Assembly: GCF_030815865.1 (NCBI RefSeq)
Contig: NZ_JAUSXI010000001.1
Span: forward strand, 1,984,001-2,048,000
Source: Arthrobacter globiformis
GTDB taxonomy: Bacteria > Actinomycetota > Actinomycetes > Actinomycetales > Micrococcaceae
Direction of reading: 5' to 3'
DNA: 64,000 nucleotides
Shown: positions 27,097-38,114 of the stretch, in pieces
Position numbering within the stretch: the first letter of the stretch is position 1
Layout of the letters: each line of letters opens with the position of its first letter
Made by a program: the position numbers and the translations under genes
The notes under the pieces: model-generated
What the model was told of the DNA's origin: nothing
Seen by the model: only the letters and a program-made list of their open reading frames with translations
Database searches by the model: none

Positions 27097-27154
27097 AACT
27101 TAAGTCAAGGTCCGCCGTCGGTGTTTCCCGCGGACGGGCGACAACGCTGGGTCC

Positions 27155-27558
27155 ATGATTCTGCTCACCGGCTTTGAACCTTTCGGCGGCCAGTCGGTAA
27201 ATCCGTCGTGGGGGCCGCCGTGTCCGTAGGGGATCTGCTCCGGGCCGAAGGCCTCGCGTGGAGGCGGTGGAACTGCCGTGCGTGTTCGGCGCAGCCGGGA
27301 GTGTGCTGCGGAATGCCCTCGATGAACTGGAGCCGGAACTGGCGGTGTGTATCGGGCAAGCCGGAGGCCGCGGGCACGTGAGCCCCTCTTGCCCTGGAAA
27401 AGGCAGGTGTTCCCCGCCGAGATCTCACGGACGGCGGGAACGTACGTCTGCAACCACACTTTCTATACGCTCATGCATGAGCTCGCGCCCCCGGCCGGGC
27501 GTCCGGGGTGGGTTCGTCCGTGTGCCGTTCGCCCCCGACCAGGTAGAGCAGGGGAGAG
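27155..27558 (+). pseudogene. pcp: Degraded pyrrolidone-carboxylate peptidase
   Basis: The ATG at 27155 gives MILLTGFEPFGGQSVNPSW, the Pcp N-terminus, then an in-frame TAG at 27227. The gene then continues in a second frame (LRNALDELEPELAVCIGQAGGR, containing the catalytic-Glu region, shown in parts), returns to the first frame for FPAEISRTAGTYVCNHTFY with the catalytic Cys, and shifts again for RGGFVRVPFAPDQV. Total length is about 130 codons against the usual 210-215, so a central block is also lost. The enzyme removes N-terminal pyroglutamate; this copy cannot. Confidence 0.85.
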
Positions 27559-27594
27559 CTGTCCCGTCAGTGCGCCCGCCGCGGGCAGTCTTCA

Positions 27595-28272
27595 CTAGGG
27601 CGCCGGCGGTGTCCCTGTCCCGGAGCGGAGCTCCCACTCAACCGTGACGCTGGTGCTGACGCCGGATTCACCGGCTTCCACCGTCATCGAGCCGGCGGCG
27701 AAGGCCCGCTGCATCCCGCCCACCGGAACGGGCGCCGACGGTACCGGGTGCTGCCGCACGGAGCCCACCCCACCCAGCTCAGCGCCCGCAAGTGCGGCGA
27801 GCTGTGATGCTGCTGCCCGCGCGTCGGCCCAGGCGGCCTCGCGGGCCAGTGCCATCACGGCTGCGGCATCTGCAAATCCGAGCTGAACGCCATCCAGGCG
27901 TACGTCGTTGCCGCCTGCCTCCACGGCCGCCGCGATGATTCCGGAGCCCGCGGCAAGATCCCGGAGCCGGACGCTGAGCATGCTGGACGCCACGTACCCC
28001 GTGACCTGCTGGCCCCGGCCCTCCTGCCAGACGACGTCAGCACGGATGTTAAGCCCAGACGTCCTGATGTCCCGGCTTTCCACGCCGCGACTGCGCAGTG
28101 CGCCCGCCACGGCAGTGGAGGCCTCGCCGGCGGCGGCATAGGCATCACCTGCATAGTCGCGCCGGCATTCCACGCCAATAGAGAGCATCAGCAGGTCCGG
28201 GGCGGCTTCGGCGGTTCCGGTTCCGGTGACTGTGACAGTCCGGGCTTCCGCTCGGCCCGCGGGTTCACTCAT
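27595..28272 (-). CDS. SIMPL domain-containing protein (DUF541)
   Basis: A 225-aa protein with a SIMPL/BP26 domain (residues 12-215): TVTVTGTGTAEAAPDLLMLSIGV at the start, a middle VESRDIRTSGLNIRADV and a C-terminal SVTVEWELR. SIMPL proteins are often secreted and form oligomers, but this one lacks a signal peptide. The function is unknown. The ATG at 28272 overlaps the upstream gene's stop by 8 bases (ATGAGTGA), indicating coupled translation. Its 3' end is next to the broken pcp. Confidence 0.85.
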   Translation of the reverse strand: MSEPAGRAEARTVTVTGTGTAEAAPDLLMLSIGVECRRDYAGDAYAAAGEASTAVAGALRSRGVESRDIRTSGLNIRADVVWQEGRGQQVTGYVASSMLSVRLRDLAAGSGIIAAAVEAGGNDVRLDGVQLGFADAAAVMALAREAAWADARAAASQLAALAGAELGGVGSVRQHPVPSAPVPVGGMQRAFAAGSMTVEAGESGVSTSVTVEWELRSGTGTPPAP

Positions 28273-28729
28273 GTCCGTGCCTCCGGCCATGCCGGTGCCT
28301 CCGGTCCATATAGCCGCCGGCTTCCAGGCCGGCGTGCCGCTCGAAGGGATTTCCCGACGCCGGATCGCCGTACCGCACGGCCGACCAGGCCGCGGCCGCG
28401 AAATAGAACAGCAGGAAGGGCAGCCCAGCGCACCAGGCGTACTGGGTGCTGTGCCGCTCCTCGTGGCCCAGGAGCACGCGGCTCGTTAAAGCGGCGTCCG
28501 GATCCGTGCGGAAGATGACCACGTTGCCCACCGTGAAGGCGCCAGCCACCGGCAGCCGCCAGCGGTAACCGGTGGCGACAATCAGGCCGCGGGGACCCCG
28601 GAACGTCCGGGTGCGGGCCAGCCCGGCAAGTACCAGCCCCAGCGGCGTGGAGGCGTTCAGCACGTTTGCGAGCTGCCTCAGGCGCTGTCCTCGTGTCAGC
28701 GGGCCCGGGGTCATAGGGCCTTGAGTCAT
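28265..28729 (-). CDS. Small HExxH-motif membrane protein
   Basis: A 154-aa protein with an HExxH-type motif HEERH (residues 89-93) in LLGHEERHSTQYA, followed by a membrane helix LPFLLFYFAAAAWSAV and a downstream NPFERHAGLEAGGY box. This is the layout of a small uncharacterised actinobacterial zinc-peptidase-like family. There is a hydrophobic stretch near residue 30 also. No proven function. ATG 28729 lies six bases after TAGCAT (28741-28736), a leaderless promoter. It is coupled to the SIMPL gene. Confidence 0.7.
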   Translation of the reverse strand: MTQGPMTPGPLTRGQRLRQLANVLNASTPLGLVLAGLARTRTFRGPRGLIVATGYRWRLPVAGAFTVGNVVIFRTDPDAALTSRVLLGHEERHSTQYAWCAGLPFLLFYFAAAAWSAVRYGDPASGNPFERHAGLEAGGYMDRRHRHGRRHGHE

Positions 28730-29076
28730 GAGGCCATGCTAGCCGGGGGCGGCGGTGCGTGCCAGGCGAAGAGCACCGGCCGGGCCCCTGCCGGTGACAG
28801 CCCCCGGGCAGCCGGCAGCCGGGCCGCTGCCGGTGACAGCCCCCGGGCAGCCGGCAGCCGGGCCGCTGTCAATTAGCCCGGCGCTGTCAATTAGACTGGG
28901 AACAGTGCCCGCCGGCCATCCGCCGGCGAGCCTGCCCTTGTCTTGGGATGGCGTCTTTGGATGACGTCCTTGGACGACTTCATGCAATGACGTGCCAGCG
29001 ACGGACGCGCTGCCTGGGAAACCGGCGCGGCTGCACCGGCCGCTGGCATCACCCGACTCGTAGCTAAGAACAGTAG
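28730..29076. other. Intergenic region before pheS with direct repeats
   Basis: No gene is supported in these 347 bases. They hold the two 39-bp and two 16-18-bp direct repeats at 28788-28899 and, at the right end, TAAGAA (29065-29070) six bases before the pheS ATG. Confidence 0.6.
28788..28899. repeat. Two tandem 39-bp repeats followed by two 16-18-bp repeats
   Basis: Bases 28788-28826 and 28827-28865 are identical 39-bp units (begin CTGCCGGTGACAGCCCCC). CTGTCAATTAG then occurs twice (28866, 28884). They are rich in CCGG steps that can fold into hairpins. No function is seen. Confidence 0.85.
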
Positions 29077-30138
<1,062 letters not shown>

Positions 30139-30140
30139 CA

Positions 30141-32684
30141 GTGCGTATCCCACTTTCCTGGCTGCGTGAATTCGCGCAGGTACCGGCCGGAGCAACGGCC
30201 GAAGACGTCATGGCCGAACTGGTCAAGGTCGGATTCGAAGAAGAAGCGGTCCACCGCCCCACGGACGCCCTGCGCGGACCCGTCGTGGTGGGCCAGGTCC
30301 TGAGCCTGGTCAAGGAACCGCAGTCGAACGGCAAGACCATCAACTGGTGCCAGGTCCGCGTCGTCCCTGAGGGGCAGGAGCAGGCCCTCACCGGCAAGGG
30401 CATTGATCCGTCCGGCGTGCAGGGCATCGTCTGCGGTGCGCACAACTTCGTTGAGGGCGACAAGGTGGTGGTCACCCTGCCGGGCGCCGTCCTTCCCGGC
30501 GACTTCCACATCTCGGCACGGAAGACCTACGGCCACATGTCCGCGGGCATGATCGCCTCGGTCCGCGAACTGGGCATTGGCGAGGATCATGACGGCATCC
30601 TGGTGCTCTCCCGGATCGGCCTCGACCCCGAGATCGGGACCGACGCCATGGAGCTGCTGGGCCTCTACGACCAGGCCGCCGAAATCAACGTGACGCCGGA
30701 CCGCGGCTACGCCTTCTCGATCCGCGGCGTGGCGCGCGAATACGCCCACGCCACCGGCACGGTATTCACCGATCCCGCGTCGAAGGTCAACGCGCCGGCT
30801 GTCCTCTCCGGCGGCTACGGCGTCAAGATCAACGACGACGCGCCCATCTACGGCAAGCCCGGCTGCGACCGCTTCGTGGCGCGTACCGTCCGCGGGGTGG
30901 ACGCCACCAGGCCCACGCCGCCGTGGATGGCTTCCAGACTTAGGTTGGCCGGGATCCGGTCCATCTCCCTGCCGGTGGACATCTCGAACTACGTGATGCT
31001 CGAGCTCGGCCAGCCGCTGCACTTCTACGACCAGGACAAGCTGTCCGGCGACATCGTGGTGCGCCGGGCTGTCGCAGGGGAGAAGCTGACCACCCTCGAC
31101 GGCAAGGAGCGCTCGCTCGATCCCGAGGACCTGCTGATCACCGACGCCTCCGGCCCCATCGGCGTCGCCGGCGTCATGGGCGGTGCGTCCACCGAGGTCT
31201 CCGACGCCACCACGGCTGTCCTGATCGAGGCTGCCCACTTCGAGGAAGTTTCCATTGCCCGCTCGCGCCGGCGCCACAAGCTCCCGTCCGAAGCCTCCAA
31301 GCGCTTTGAACGCGGCGTGGACTGGCAGGTCGCTAACATCGCGGCCCAGCGCGCCGTCGACTTTCTCGTGGAGCTGGCCGGCGGGACCGCTGATGAGGCA
31401 GGCACCGACGTCGGAACCGCGCCGGATCCAGTGACCATCGCGCTGCCGGGGGAATTCCCGGCCGCCCGGATTGGCATCGACTTCACCGAAGAGCAGATCG
31501 TCACGTCCCTGGAGGACCTCGGTGCCGTTCTCGAAAAGTCCGACGCCGGCTGGACCGTCACAGCGCCGAGCTGGCGGAACGACCTGGAAACCAAGGAGGA
31601 CCTCTCCGAGGAGGTAGCCCGCCTGGTGGGCTACGACCAGATCCCGGCGACCCTGCCGGTGGCGCCTCCCGGCCGTGGCCTGACCCGCGTGCAGCAGCAA
31701 CGCCGCCGCCTGCTCCAGGCCTTGGCGGACGCCGGTCTCACCGAGGTCCTGGCCTACCCCTTCGTCTCGAAGGCCGCCAATGAGACGTTTGGTGTGGCCG
31801 AGGAGGGTGCACCCCGGACCGCGGTCAAACTTGCCAACCCGATCAGCGAGGAGCAGGGCTACCTGCGCACATCGGTGCTGCCGGGCCTTCTGGAGGTCGC
31901 CAAGCGCAACCACTCCCGCGGCTTCCGCGACCTCGCCGTCTTCGAAGCCGGCATGGTGTTCCTGCCCGGTGACACGCTGGGTACGCCGTCCATCCCTCCG
32001 TTGGGCGTCAAGCCAACCGATGAGGTGCTGGACGCGCTCTACGACGGCGTTCCGGACCAGCCGCTGCACGTCGCCGCCGTCCTGACCGGCCATGATTCGC
32101 CCGCCGCCGCCGGCCACGCCCCGCGGCCATGGGACTGGGCAGACGCCCTGGACATCGCCCGCCTGGCCGGTGACGTCCTTGGTGTGGAGCTTGTGGTCAC
32201 CCAGGGCCGGCACCAGGCCTTCCATCCGGGTCGAGCCGCGCAGCTGTCGCTGCGCTCCGGCGAGGTGGTGGGATACGCCGGCGAGCTGCACCCCAAGCTC
32301 CTGGCCGCGCACGACGTTCCGGCGCGGTCCGTCGCGCTGGAACTGAACGCGGATGCCCTGTTTGAGGCAGCGGCCGACGTCGTGGTGGCCCGCCACATCT
32401 CCACCTTCCCGGTGGCCACGCAGGACGTGGCACTCGTGGTGCCGCAGGACGTCCCCGCCGACGACGTGCTGGCAGCGCTGCGTGAAGGCGCCGGCGAGCT
32501 GCTTGAGGACGTCGCACTGTTCGACGTGTACGCGGGCAAGGGGATCGAGGACGGCAAGAAGTCCCTCGCCTTCGGGCTGCGGTTCCGCGCCACCGACCGG
32601 ACACTGACGGCCGACGAGGCGTCGGAGGCGCGGGAGCGCGCCGTCGCCGCCGCAGCCGAGCGGTTTGGTGCCGTCCAGCGCTAG
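30141..32684 (+). CDS. pheT: Phenylalanine-tRNA ligase beta subunit
   Basis: An 847-aa subunit, GTG start, with the standard order: B1/EMAP OB-fold tRNA-binding region (about residues 40-155), B3/B4 editing domain, B5 domains, the pseudo-catalytic B6/B7 core and a C-terminal ferredoxin-anticodon binding domain (ISTFPVATQDVALVVPQDV region). Length is normal. It is tightly spaced after pheS. A perfect terminator follows at 32691. Confidence 0.97.
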   Translation: MRIPLSWLREFAQVPAGATAEDVMAELVKVGFEEEAVHRPTDALRGPVVVGQVLSLVKEPQSNGKTINWCQVRVVPEGQEQALTGKGIDPSGVQGIVCGAHNFVEGDKVVVTLPGAVLPGDFHISARKTYGHMSAGMIASVRELGIGEDHDGILVLSRIGLDPEIGTDAMELLGLYDQAAEINVTPDRGYAFSIRGVAREYAHATGTVFTDPASKVNAPAVLSGGYGVKINDDAPIYGKPGCDRFVARTVRGVDATRPTPPWMASRLRLAGIRSISLPVDISNYVMLELGQPLHFYDQDKLSGDIVVRRAVAGEKLTTLDGKERSLDPEDLLITDASGPIGVAGVMGGASTEVSDATTAVLIEAAHFEEVSIARSRRRHKLPSEASKRFERGVDWQVANIAAQRAVDFLVELAGGTADEAGTDVGTAPDPVTIALPGEFPAARIGIDFTEEQIVTSLEDLGAVLEKSDAGWTVTAPSWRNDLETKEDLSEEVARLVGYDQIPATLPVAPPGRGLTRVQQQRRRLLQALADAGLTEVLAYPFVSKAANETFGVAEEGAPRTAVKLANPISEEQGYLRTSVLPGLLEVAKRNHSRGFRDLAVFEAGMVFLPGDTLGTPSIPPLGVKPTDEVLDALYDGVPDQPLHVAAVLTGHDSPAAAGHAPRPWDWADALDIARLAGDVLGVELVVTQGRHQAFHPGRAAQLSLRSGEVVGYAGELHPKLLAAHDVPARSVALELNADALFEAAADVVVARHISTFPVATQDVALVVPQDVPADDVLAALREGAGELLEDVALFDVYAGKGIEDGKKSLAFGLRFRATDRTLTADEASEARERAVAAAAERFGAVQR

Positions 32685-32690
32685 ATAAGC

Positions 32691-32730
32691 AAAAAGAAAG
32701 ACCACGCCATATGGCGTGGTCTTTCTTTTT
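32691..32730. terminator. Perfect 18-bp terminator, bidirectional
   Basis: Arms 32691-32708 and 32713-32730 are perfectly complementary around ATAT. They carry A-rich/T-rich ends, so the hairpin works on both strands, for pheT (+) and the M1 peptidase (-). Confidence 0.97.
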
Positions 32731-32756
32731 CTCTGAAGGGCTTTATGGCGTCCGGT

Positions 32757-34106
32757 CTAGGGCAGCGGCGGCAGGGCCTCTTCGTACAGCCAGGGATGCA
32801 GCAGTGATTCCGAGTCCAGCCCCGTGACACGGTCGGCCGTGAGGATGAACTCGGGCGTCGACACGGAACTGTGGGCATGTGTTCGGGTCCATTCCCGCAG
32901 CAGCGCGAAGAACGCGAGGTCGCCGCAGCGGCGGCGCAGGGCGTGCAGGGCCAGTGCTCCGCGCTTGTAGACCCTGTCGTCGAACATGAGCTCGGGCCCG
33001 GGATCACCCACCAGAAGGTCCTGAGCGCCGGCGTTGAGCCGCCGCCAGGCCGCCAGCGCCCGCTCGTGGGCAGGCATCACGCCGGCTTCCTCGGACCAGA
33101 TCCACTCCGCGTAGCAGGCGAAACCCTCGTGCAGCCAGATGTCGCTCCACGTGCCGAGCGTCAGCGAGTTGCCGAACCACTGGTGGGCCAGTTCATGGGC
33201 AATCAGGCGCTGTGAATCCCACCCGGTATCCAGATGGTTGGCGCCGAGGATGGACAGCGACTGGGCCTCGAGCGGAATTTCCAGCTCATCGGCGGTGACC
33301 ACCACCGTATATTCGGGGAAGGGATAGGGACCGAAGCGGCTCACAAAGGTGCTCATCATGGCTTCCTGCCGGGCCAGCGCGGTCTGCGCCCGGTCCACCA
33401 GCTGCGCCGGCGCCGCAACGAACTGGGGCACGCCGGCCGAATCCGGCAGGCTGACCAGCCCGTACCGGCCGATCTGGATGGTGGCCAGATACGTCGCCAT
33501 CGGTTCACGCTGCTCGTAGACCCACGTCTGGCGGCTCGATCTCACCGCCTGCCCCACCAGGAGTCCGTTGCACACGGCGCGGTAGCCGGCATCGGTGGTG
33601 ACGGTGATGCGGTAGCTGGCCTTGTTCCGCGGATGGTCGTTGCAGGGGAACCACGACGGCGCCCCGTTGGGCTGGCCGGCTACCAGAACGCCGTCGGTGA
33701 GCTCCTCCCAGCCCACCTCGCCCCACAGCCCCCGCCGCGGCTGCGGGTTGCCGTCATAGCGGATCTCGAGGCTGAATTCGGTGCCCGCCTCAAGGGGCTG
33801 TTCGCAGTGCACGACGAGCTGTTCTGCCCGCTGAGTGAACTTCCGCACGCGGACCCCGTTCAACTGGACCTTCAGGGCGCGGAGGCCTGTCATGTCGAGT
33901 ACGACGGCGGATGTGCGGCGGGCTGCCACAGCAGCCAGGACTGCGCGGCCGGTCAGCCGGTTGCTGGCGAGCTTGCAGTCCAGCTCCAGTTCATAGTGCA
34001 GGACGCGGTAGGCATCCGTACCGTGGCCCGGGACGTAGGGGTCGCCGGTTGCCGTAGCGCCGGCAGAGAGGACGGCGGCCGGGCCGAGCGATTCTCCGGA
34101 GCTCAT
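32757..34106 (-). CDS. M1 family metallopeptidase
   Basis: A 449-aa zinc aminopeptidase-type protein. The zinc motif HELAH is at residues 304-308 with the third ligand E327 in LHEGF. The Glu of the substrate N-terminus motif is E280 in PLEAQS (GAMEN is replaced here by a variant seen in other actinobacterial M1 enzymes). The protein is short, since it lacks the M1 C-terminal helical domain. A start at 34106 leaves a clean gap to the upstream pls stop (34130) and has AAGGAAG upstream. It lies downstream of pls, where Streptomyces keeps a poly-lysine-degrading M1 enzyme. Confidence 0.88.
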   Translation of the reverse strand: MSSGESLGPAAVLSAGATATGDPYVPGHGTDAYRVLHYELELDCKLASNRLTGRAVLAAVAARRTSAVVLDMTGLRALKVQLNGVRVRKFTQRAEQLVVHCEQPLEAGTEFSLEIRYDGNPQPRRGLWGEVGWEELTDGVLVAGQPNGAPSWFPCNDHPRNKASYRITVTTDAGYRAVCNGLLVGQAVRSSRQTWVYEQREPMATYLATIQIGRYGLVSLPDSAGVPQFVAAPAQLVDRAQTALARQEAMMSTFVSRFGPYPFPEYTVVVTADELEIPLEAQSLSILGANHLDTGWDSQRLIAHELAHQWFGNSLTLGTWSDIWLHEGFACYAEWIWSEEAGVMPAHERALAAWRRLNAGAQDLLVGDPGPELMFDDRVYKRGALALHALRRRCGDLAFFALLREWTRTHAHSSVSTPEFILTADRVTGLDSESLLHPWLYEEALPPLP

Positions 34107-34129
34107 TCTGCGTGTGACTTCCTTAGCTG

Positions 34130-37100
34130 TTATTTGAGTCGGGGTGCGGGAACGGCGGGCCCGGTCCACGGGCTGACCGGATTGCCCATCCAGTAAGTCC
34201 CGGCCGGAACGGTCTCGCCCCGCATCACCAGGGACGCCGGACCAACGGTTCCGCCCTTGCCAATCCTCGCGTGCGGCAGAATCACGCCGTGCGGGCCCAT
34301 CGTCGCCCCGTCTTCGAGACTAACAGTGTCGATGCTCATGACGCGGTCGTGGAAGAGGTGGGTCTGGACGACGCAGCCGCGGTTGACCGTGGAGCCTGCA
34401 CCGAGCGTCACGAGGTCCGCCTCAGGAAGCCAATAACTTTCACACCACGTGCCACGGCCGATCCTGGCGCCGAGGGCACGAAGCCACCAGACGAGGGCCG
34501 GGGGTACCGCTGGCGGACCGGGCAAACCAGGGGGCACTCACCATCTCGATGAAGGTGTCCACAACCTCGTTGCGCCAGATGAAGGAGCTCCACAACGGAT
34601 GTTCACCGGTCTTGATCCTGCCCACGAGCAGCCACTTGGCCGCCGCGGAGCAGCCTGCCGCCACCCCGCCCGCGGACAGGAGGACCACGCCTCCGAGTGC
34701 CGCTGCCGCGCCGTAACCGAGGGCGGTGGCGAGCCAGTCGAAGACAAGCAGCACGCCAAGGGCCAGACCCACCGTCAGGGCCACCGGCACGAACCGGCAC
34801 AGTTCCCAGAGGGTCCTGGCCACCTTGAGCCGGGCCGGCGGCTGGAAGGTGCGCGTGCTATCGGACGCCACCGCGGTGCGCCGCAGCCTGACCGGAGGGC
34901 TGCCCAGCCAGGACGTGCCTGACTTGGCCTTGCCCGGCGTCGCCGAGAGGACTGCGACCAGGGAGTTCTTGGGTACGCTGCGTCCGGCCGCGGTCATGCC
35001 GGAGTTGCCAAGGAAGGAGCGCTTTCCGATTTTCGCGGGCGCAATCCGCATCCATCCTCCGCCGAGCTCATAGGAAGCCACCATGGTGTCGTCGGCGAGG
35101 AAGGCACCCTCTCCCACGGTGGTCATGCGCGGCAGCAGCAGGACGGTGGAGGCCTCAACATTCTTTCCGACCTTCGCCCCCAGCAGCCTCAGCCAGACGG
35201 GCGTGAACAGGCTGGCGTAAATCGGGAACAGCAGGTCCCGTGCCATGTCCAGCACCCGCTCCGTGGCCCACACCTGCCAGCCGACGCGGCTGCGGACCCG
35301 GTAGTAGCCCTCCTTCAGGCCGAGGCCCAGCAGCCTGGTGGTGACCAGGATGAGCAGCATATTGGTGAGGAACCAGGTCAAAGCGGCGAGTGGAAGCGAC
35401 GCCAGCACCTGCGGCACGGCACTGAGCAGTGAGTCGCTGCCCCGAATGAACAGGAAGACAACCAAAGCTGCGGCCACGGCTGAAGCGTAGGGAATCAGGG
35501 CGAGGACGGCGGACGCGGCGGCGAAGGCCGTGAACCAGAGGCGCCCCAGGAGGGAACTGACCGGCTGCGCCGCGGGCCAGTCCTGCCGCGCCTTGCCACG
35601 CCGTTGAGCCGGGGAACCCGCCACCACCTGGCCGGACTTGACCTTGCCCAGCACTGCGGAACCCGGTTCCACCTGGCCGCCGGCGCCGATGCTGGACCCG
35701 GGCATCAAGGTGCTGCGGGCTCCCACCGTAGCCTCCGCCCCGACGTGTATATGGCCGATGCGGACGATGTCGCCGTCGATCCACCACCCGGAAAGGTCCA
35801 CCTCAGGCTCGATGTTGCAGCCGCGGCCCAGAGTAAGCAAGCCTGTCACCGGGGGTAGGGAATGCAGATGGACGTCGCTCCCGATCTTGGCGCCGAGGGC
35901 CCTTGCGTAGTACGGCACCCAAGGCGCACTGGCAAGGCTCACGGCGCCGGCCAAGTCCTGGATCTGTTCGGCAAGCCAGAGGCGCAGGTGCACTTTGCCG
36001 GCCCGCGGGTAGGTCCCGGGCTGCACGTTGCGAAGCAGGAGGCGGGCGGCGGCAACAGAGAGGGCCATCCGTCCCGCCGGGCTGACGAAGAGCAGCCAGG
36101 AGGCGGCCACCCACCACCATGACACGGTGGGCGCGGCCGTGAACCCTGCAACCGCGAACAGGACGTTGTTGGCGGCCATCAGATAGGTCAGCCAGCGCAT
36201 GCCCGCCAGAATGTGCAGCGGGATGCCCATCAGGGTCTGGAAGACCTGTGACTTCAGGGCCGTGGGGCGGACCGGCCGTTCCGGGGCAGGGCCGGCGGAG
36301 ATGCCGTCGGGCAGTGACTGGCGGGCCGTCTCGATCAGCGCGCCGATGCGCGGGGTGGCGTAGATGTCGGCCACGGTGACGGTGGGGTAGCGGACCCGGA
36401 GCGCGGAGACGAGCTGCGCCGCAGCCAGGGAACCTCCGCCGTGGGCGAAGAAGTCCGCGTCGAGGCCGGCCACGCCGCTGCCGAGGACGGCCTGCCACTG
36501 GTCAACGACCCACTGGGCATCCTCGGGCAGGTTCAGCGGCGCGGCGTCCGCAGCCGCGGCGCCGGCACCCGGCAGGGGCCACGGCAGCGCATGCCGGTCC
36601 ACTTTCCCGCTGGTCTTGGTGGGCAACGTGTCGACGACGGTCAGCATGGGGATGAGCGGGGCCGGCAGTGTGGCGGAGAGCAGTTCACGGAACGCGGCCA
36701 GGTCCGGCGCAGTGCCCGGTGCGGCGGGAGCCAGGTAACCCACGAGGACCTGGTTGCCGGCGGCCGTTGTGCGGACGGCAGCGGCGGCCCCCGCAACACC
36801 GGGGAGGGACTGCAGGGCTGCGTCGATCTCACCGAGTTCGATCCGGCGGCCGCCAAGCTTGACCTGTTCGTCGGCGCGTCCCATGAAGATCAGGCCGGCG
36901 CGCTCGAAGCGGACCAGGTCGCCCGAGCGGTAGGCGCGGTTCCAGCCCAGCGAGGGCATCGGGGCATATTTCTCCGCGTCCTTCTGCGGATCGAGGTAGC
37001 GGGCCAGCCCCACGCCGCCGATGATGAGCTCGCCCACCTCGCCCTCGGCCACCGGGACGCCGTCGGAACCCACCACCGCCAGGTCCCAGCCGTCCAGGGG

Positions 37101-38114
37101 GAGCCCGATCCTGACCGGGCCGGTACCGCCCAGCGGAGCCGCGCAGGCCACGACTGTTGCCTCGGTGGGTCCGTAGGTGTTCCACACCTCACGGCCGTCC
37201 ACAGCCAGGCGCTCGGCCAGCTCCGGCGGGCAGGCCTCGCCGCCGAAGATCAGCAGCCGGACGTTCTCCAGGGCTTCGGCCGGCCACAGCGCCGCAAGAG
37301 TGGGAACGGTGGAAACTACCGTGATGCCGTGATTGATCAGCCACGGTCCCAGGTCCATGCCGGTGCGGACCAGGGCCCGCGGGGCAGGCACAAGGCAGGC
37401 GCCATGGCGCCAGGCCAGCCACATCTCTTCACAGGAGGCATCGAACGCCACCGAAAGACCCGCGAGCACACGGTCCTGCGGCCCCACCGGATCGTCCTGC
37501 AGGAAAATACGGGCTTCTGCGTCCACGAACGCGGCCGAAGAGCGGTGCTGCACCGCAACGCCCTTGGGCGTCCCGGTGGAGCCGGACGTGAAGATGATCC
37601 AGGCGTCGTCGTCGGGGGCGGCCGGGCGCGGAGCCGGGAAGGGGCGCGGACGCTTGCGGTCCGTGACGATCTCGCCGTTGGCCCGCAGGATGCCGGCCAC
37701 CCGGGCCTCACCGAATACCAGCTTGGCCCGTTCGTCCGGATCATCCGCGTCCACGGGGACATAGGCGGCGCCGATCAGCAGGACGGCGAGAATCGCGATG
37801 TAGAGCTCGTTGGTGCCCGAAGGAATCCGCACCCCGATTTTGTCTCCCGCTCCCAGGCCGGCCTGGTGCAGACGCAGGCCCTCGGACTTTACCTCGACCA
37901 GGAGCTGGGCGTAGCTCAGGGAGCGACGGCCGTCGTCGAGCGCGGAAGCGTCGGGATACCGGGCGGCCGTCTCAGCCAGTATGTCCACCAGCGTCCGCTC
38001 CGGCGGGGCGGCGGCAGCGCCCTGCAGTTGAGCCGCGTGCACCTCTGCCGCCGCCGGTCCGCCGGCGGCAGCGGGAGCGGCCGTGTCCAAGGTTTTGGGG
38101 AGGGGCTCAATCAC
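34130..38114 (-). pseudogene. Pls/PosA family non-ribosomal peptide synthetase, frameshifted
   Basis: Without the shift this is a protein of about 1327 aa. Residues count from a TTG at 38135; the real start is probably GTG 38114, after GGGGGAGA. Adenylation domain motifs: TSGSTGTPKG 183-192, NTYGPTEATV 319-328, YRSGDLV 402-408, KTSGKVDR 507-514. A carrier domain follows with FFAHGGGSL, Ser569 as the pantetheine site. Then come membrane helices and three left-handed beta-helix acyltransferase-like units, the pattern of epsilon-poly-lysine synthetase. An extra base in a run of five G at 34500-34504 shifts the frame near residue 1205. The last 110 residues (RIGRGTWCESYWLPEADLVT, GNPVSPW) continue in another frame to 34130. 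Confidence 0.85.

Noticed and set aside
28755..28964. 69-codon frame over the 39-bp repeats
   Set aside because: It has no Shine-Dalgarno or promoter, and its repeats reflect DNA duplication.
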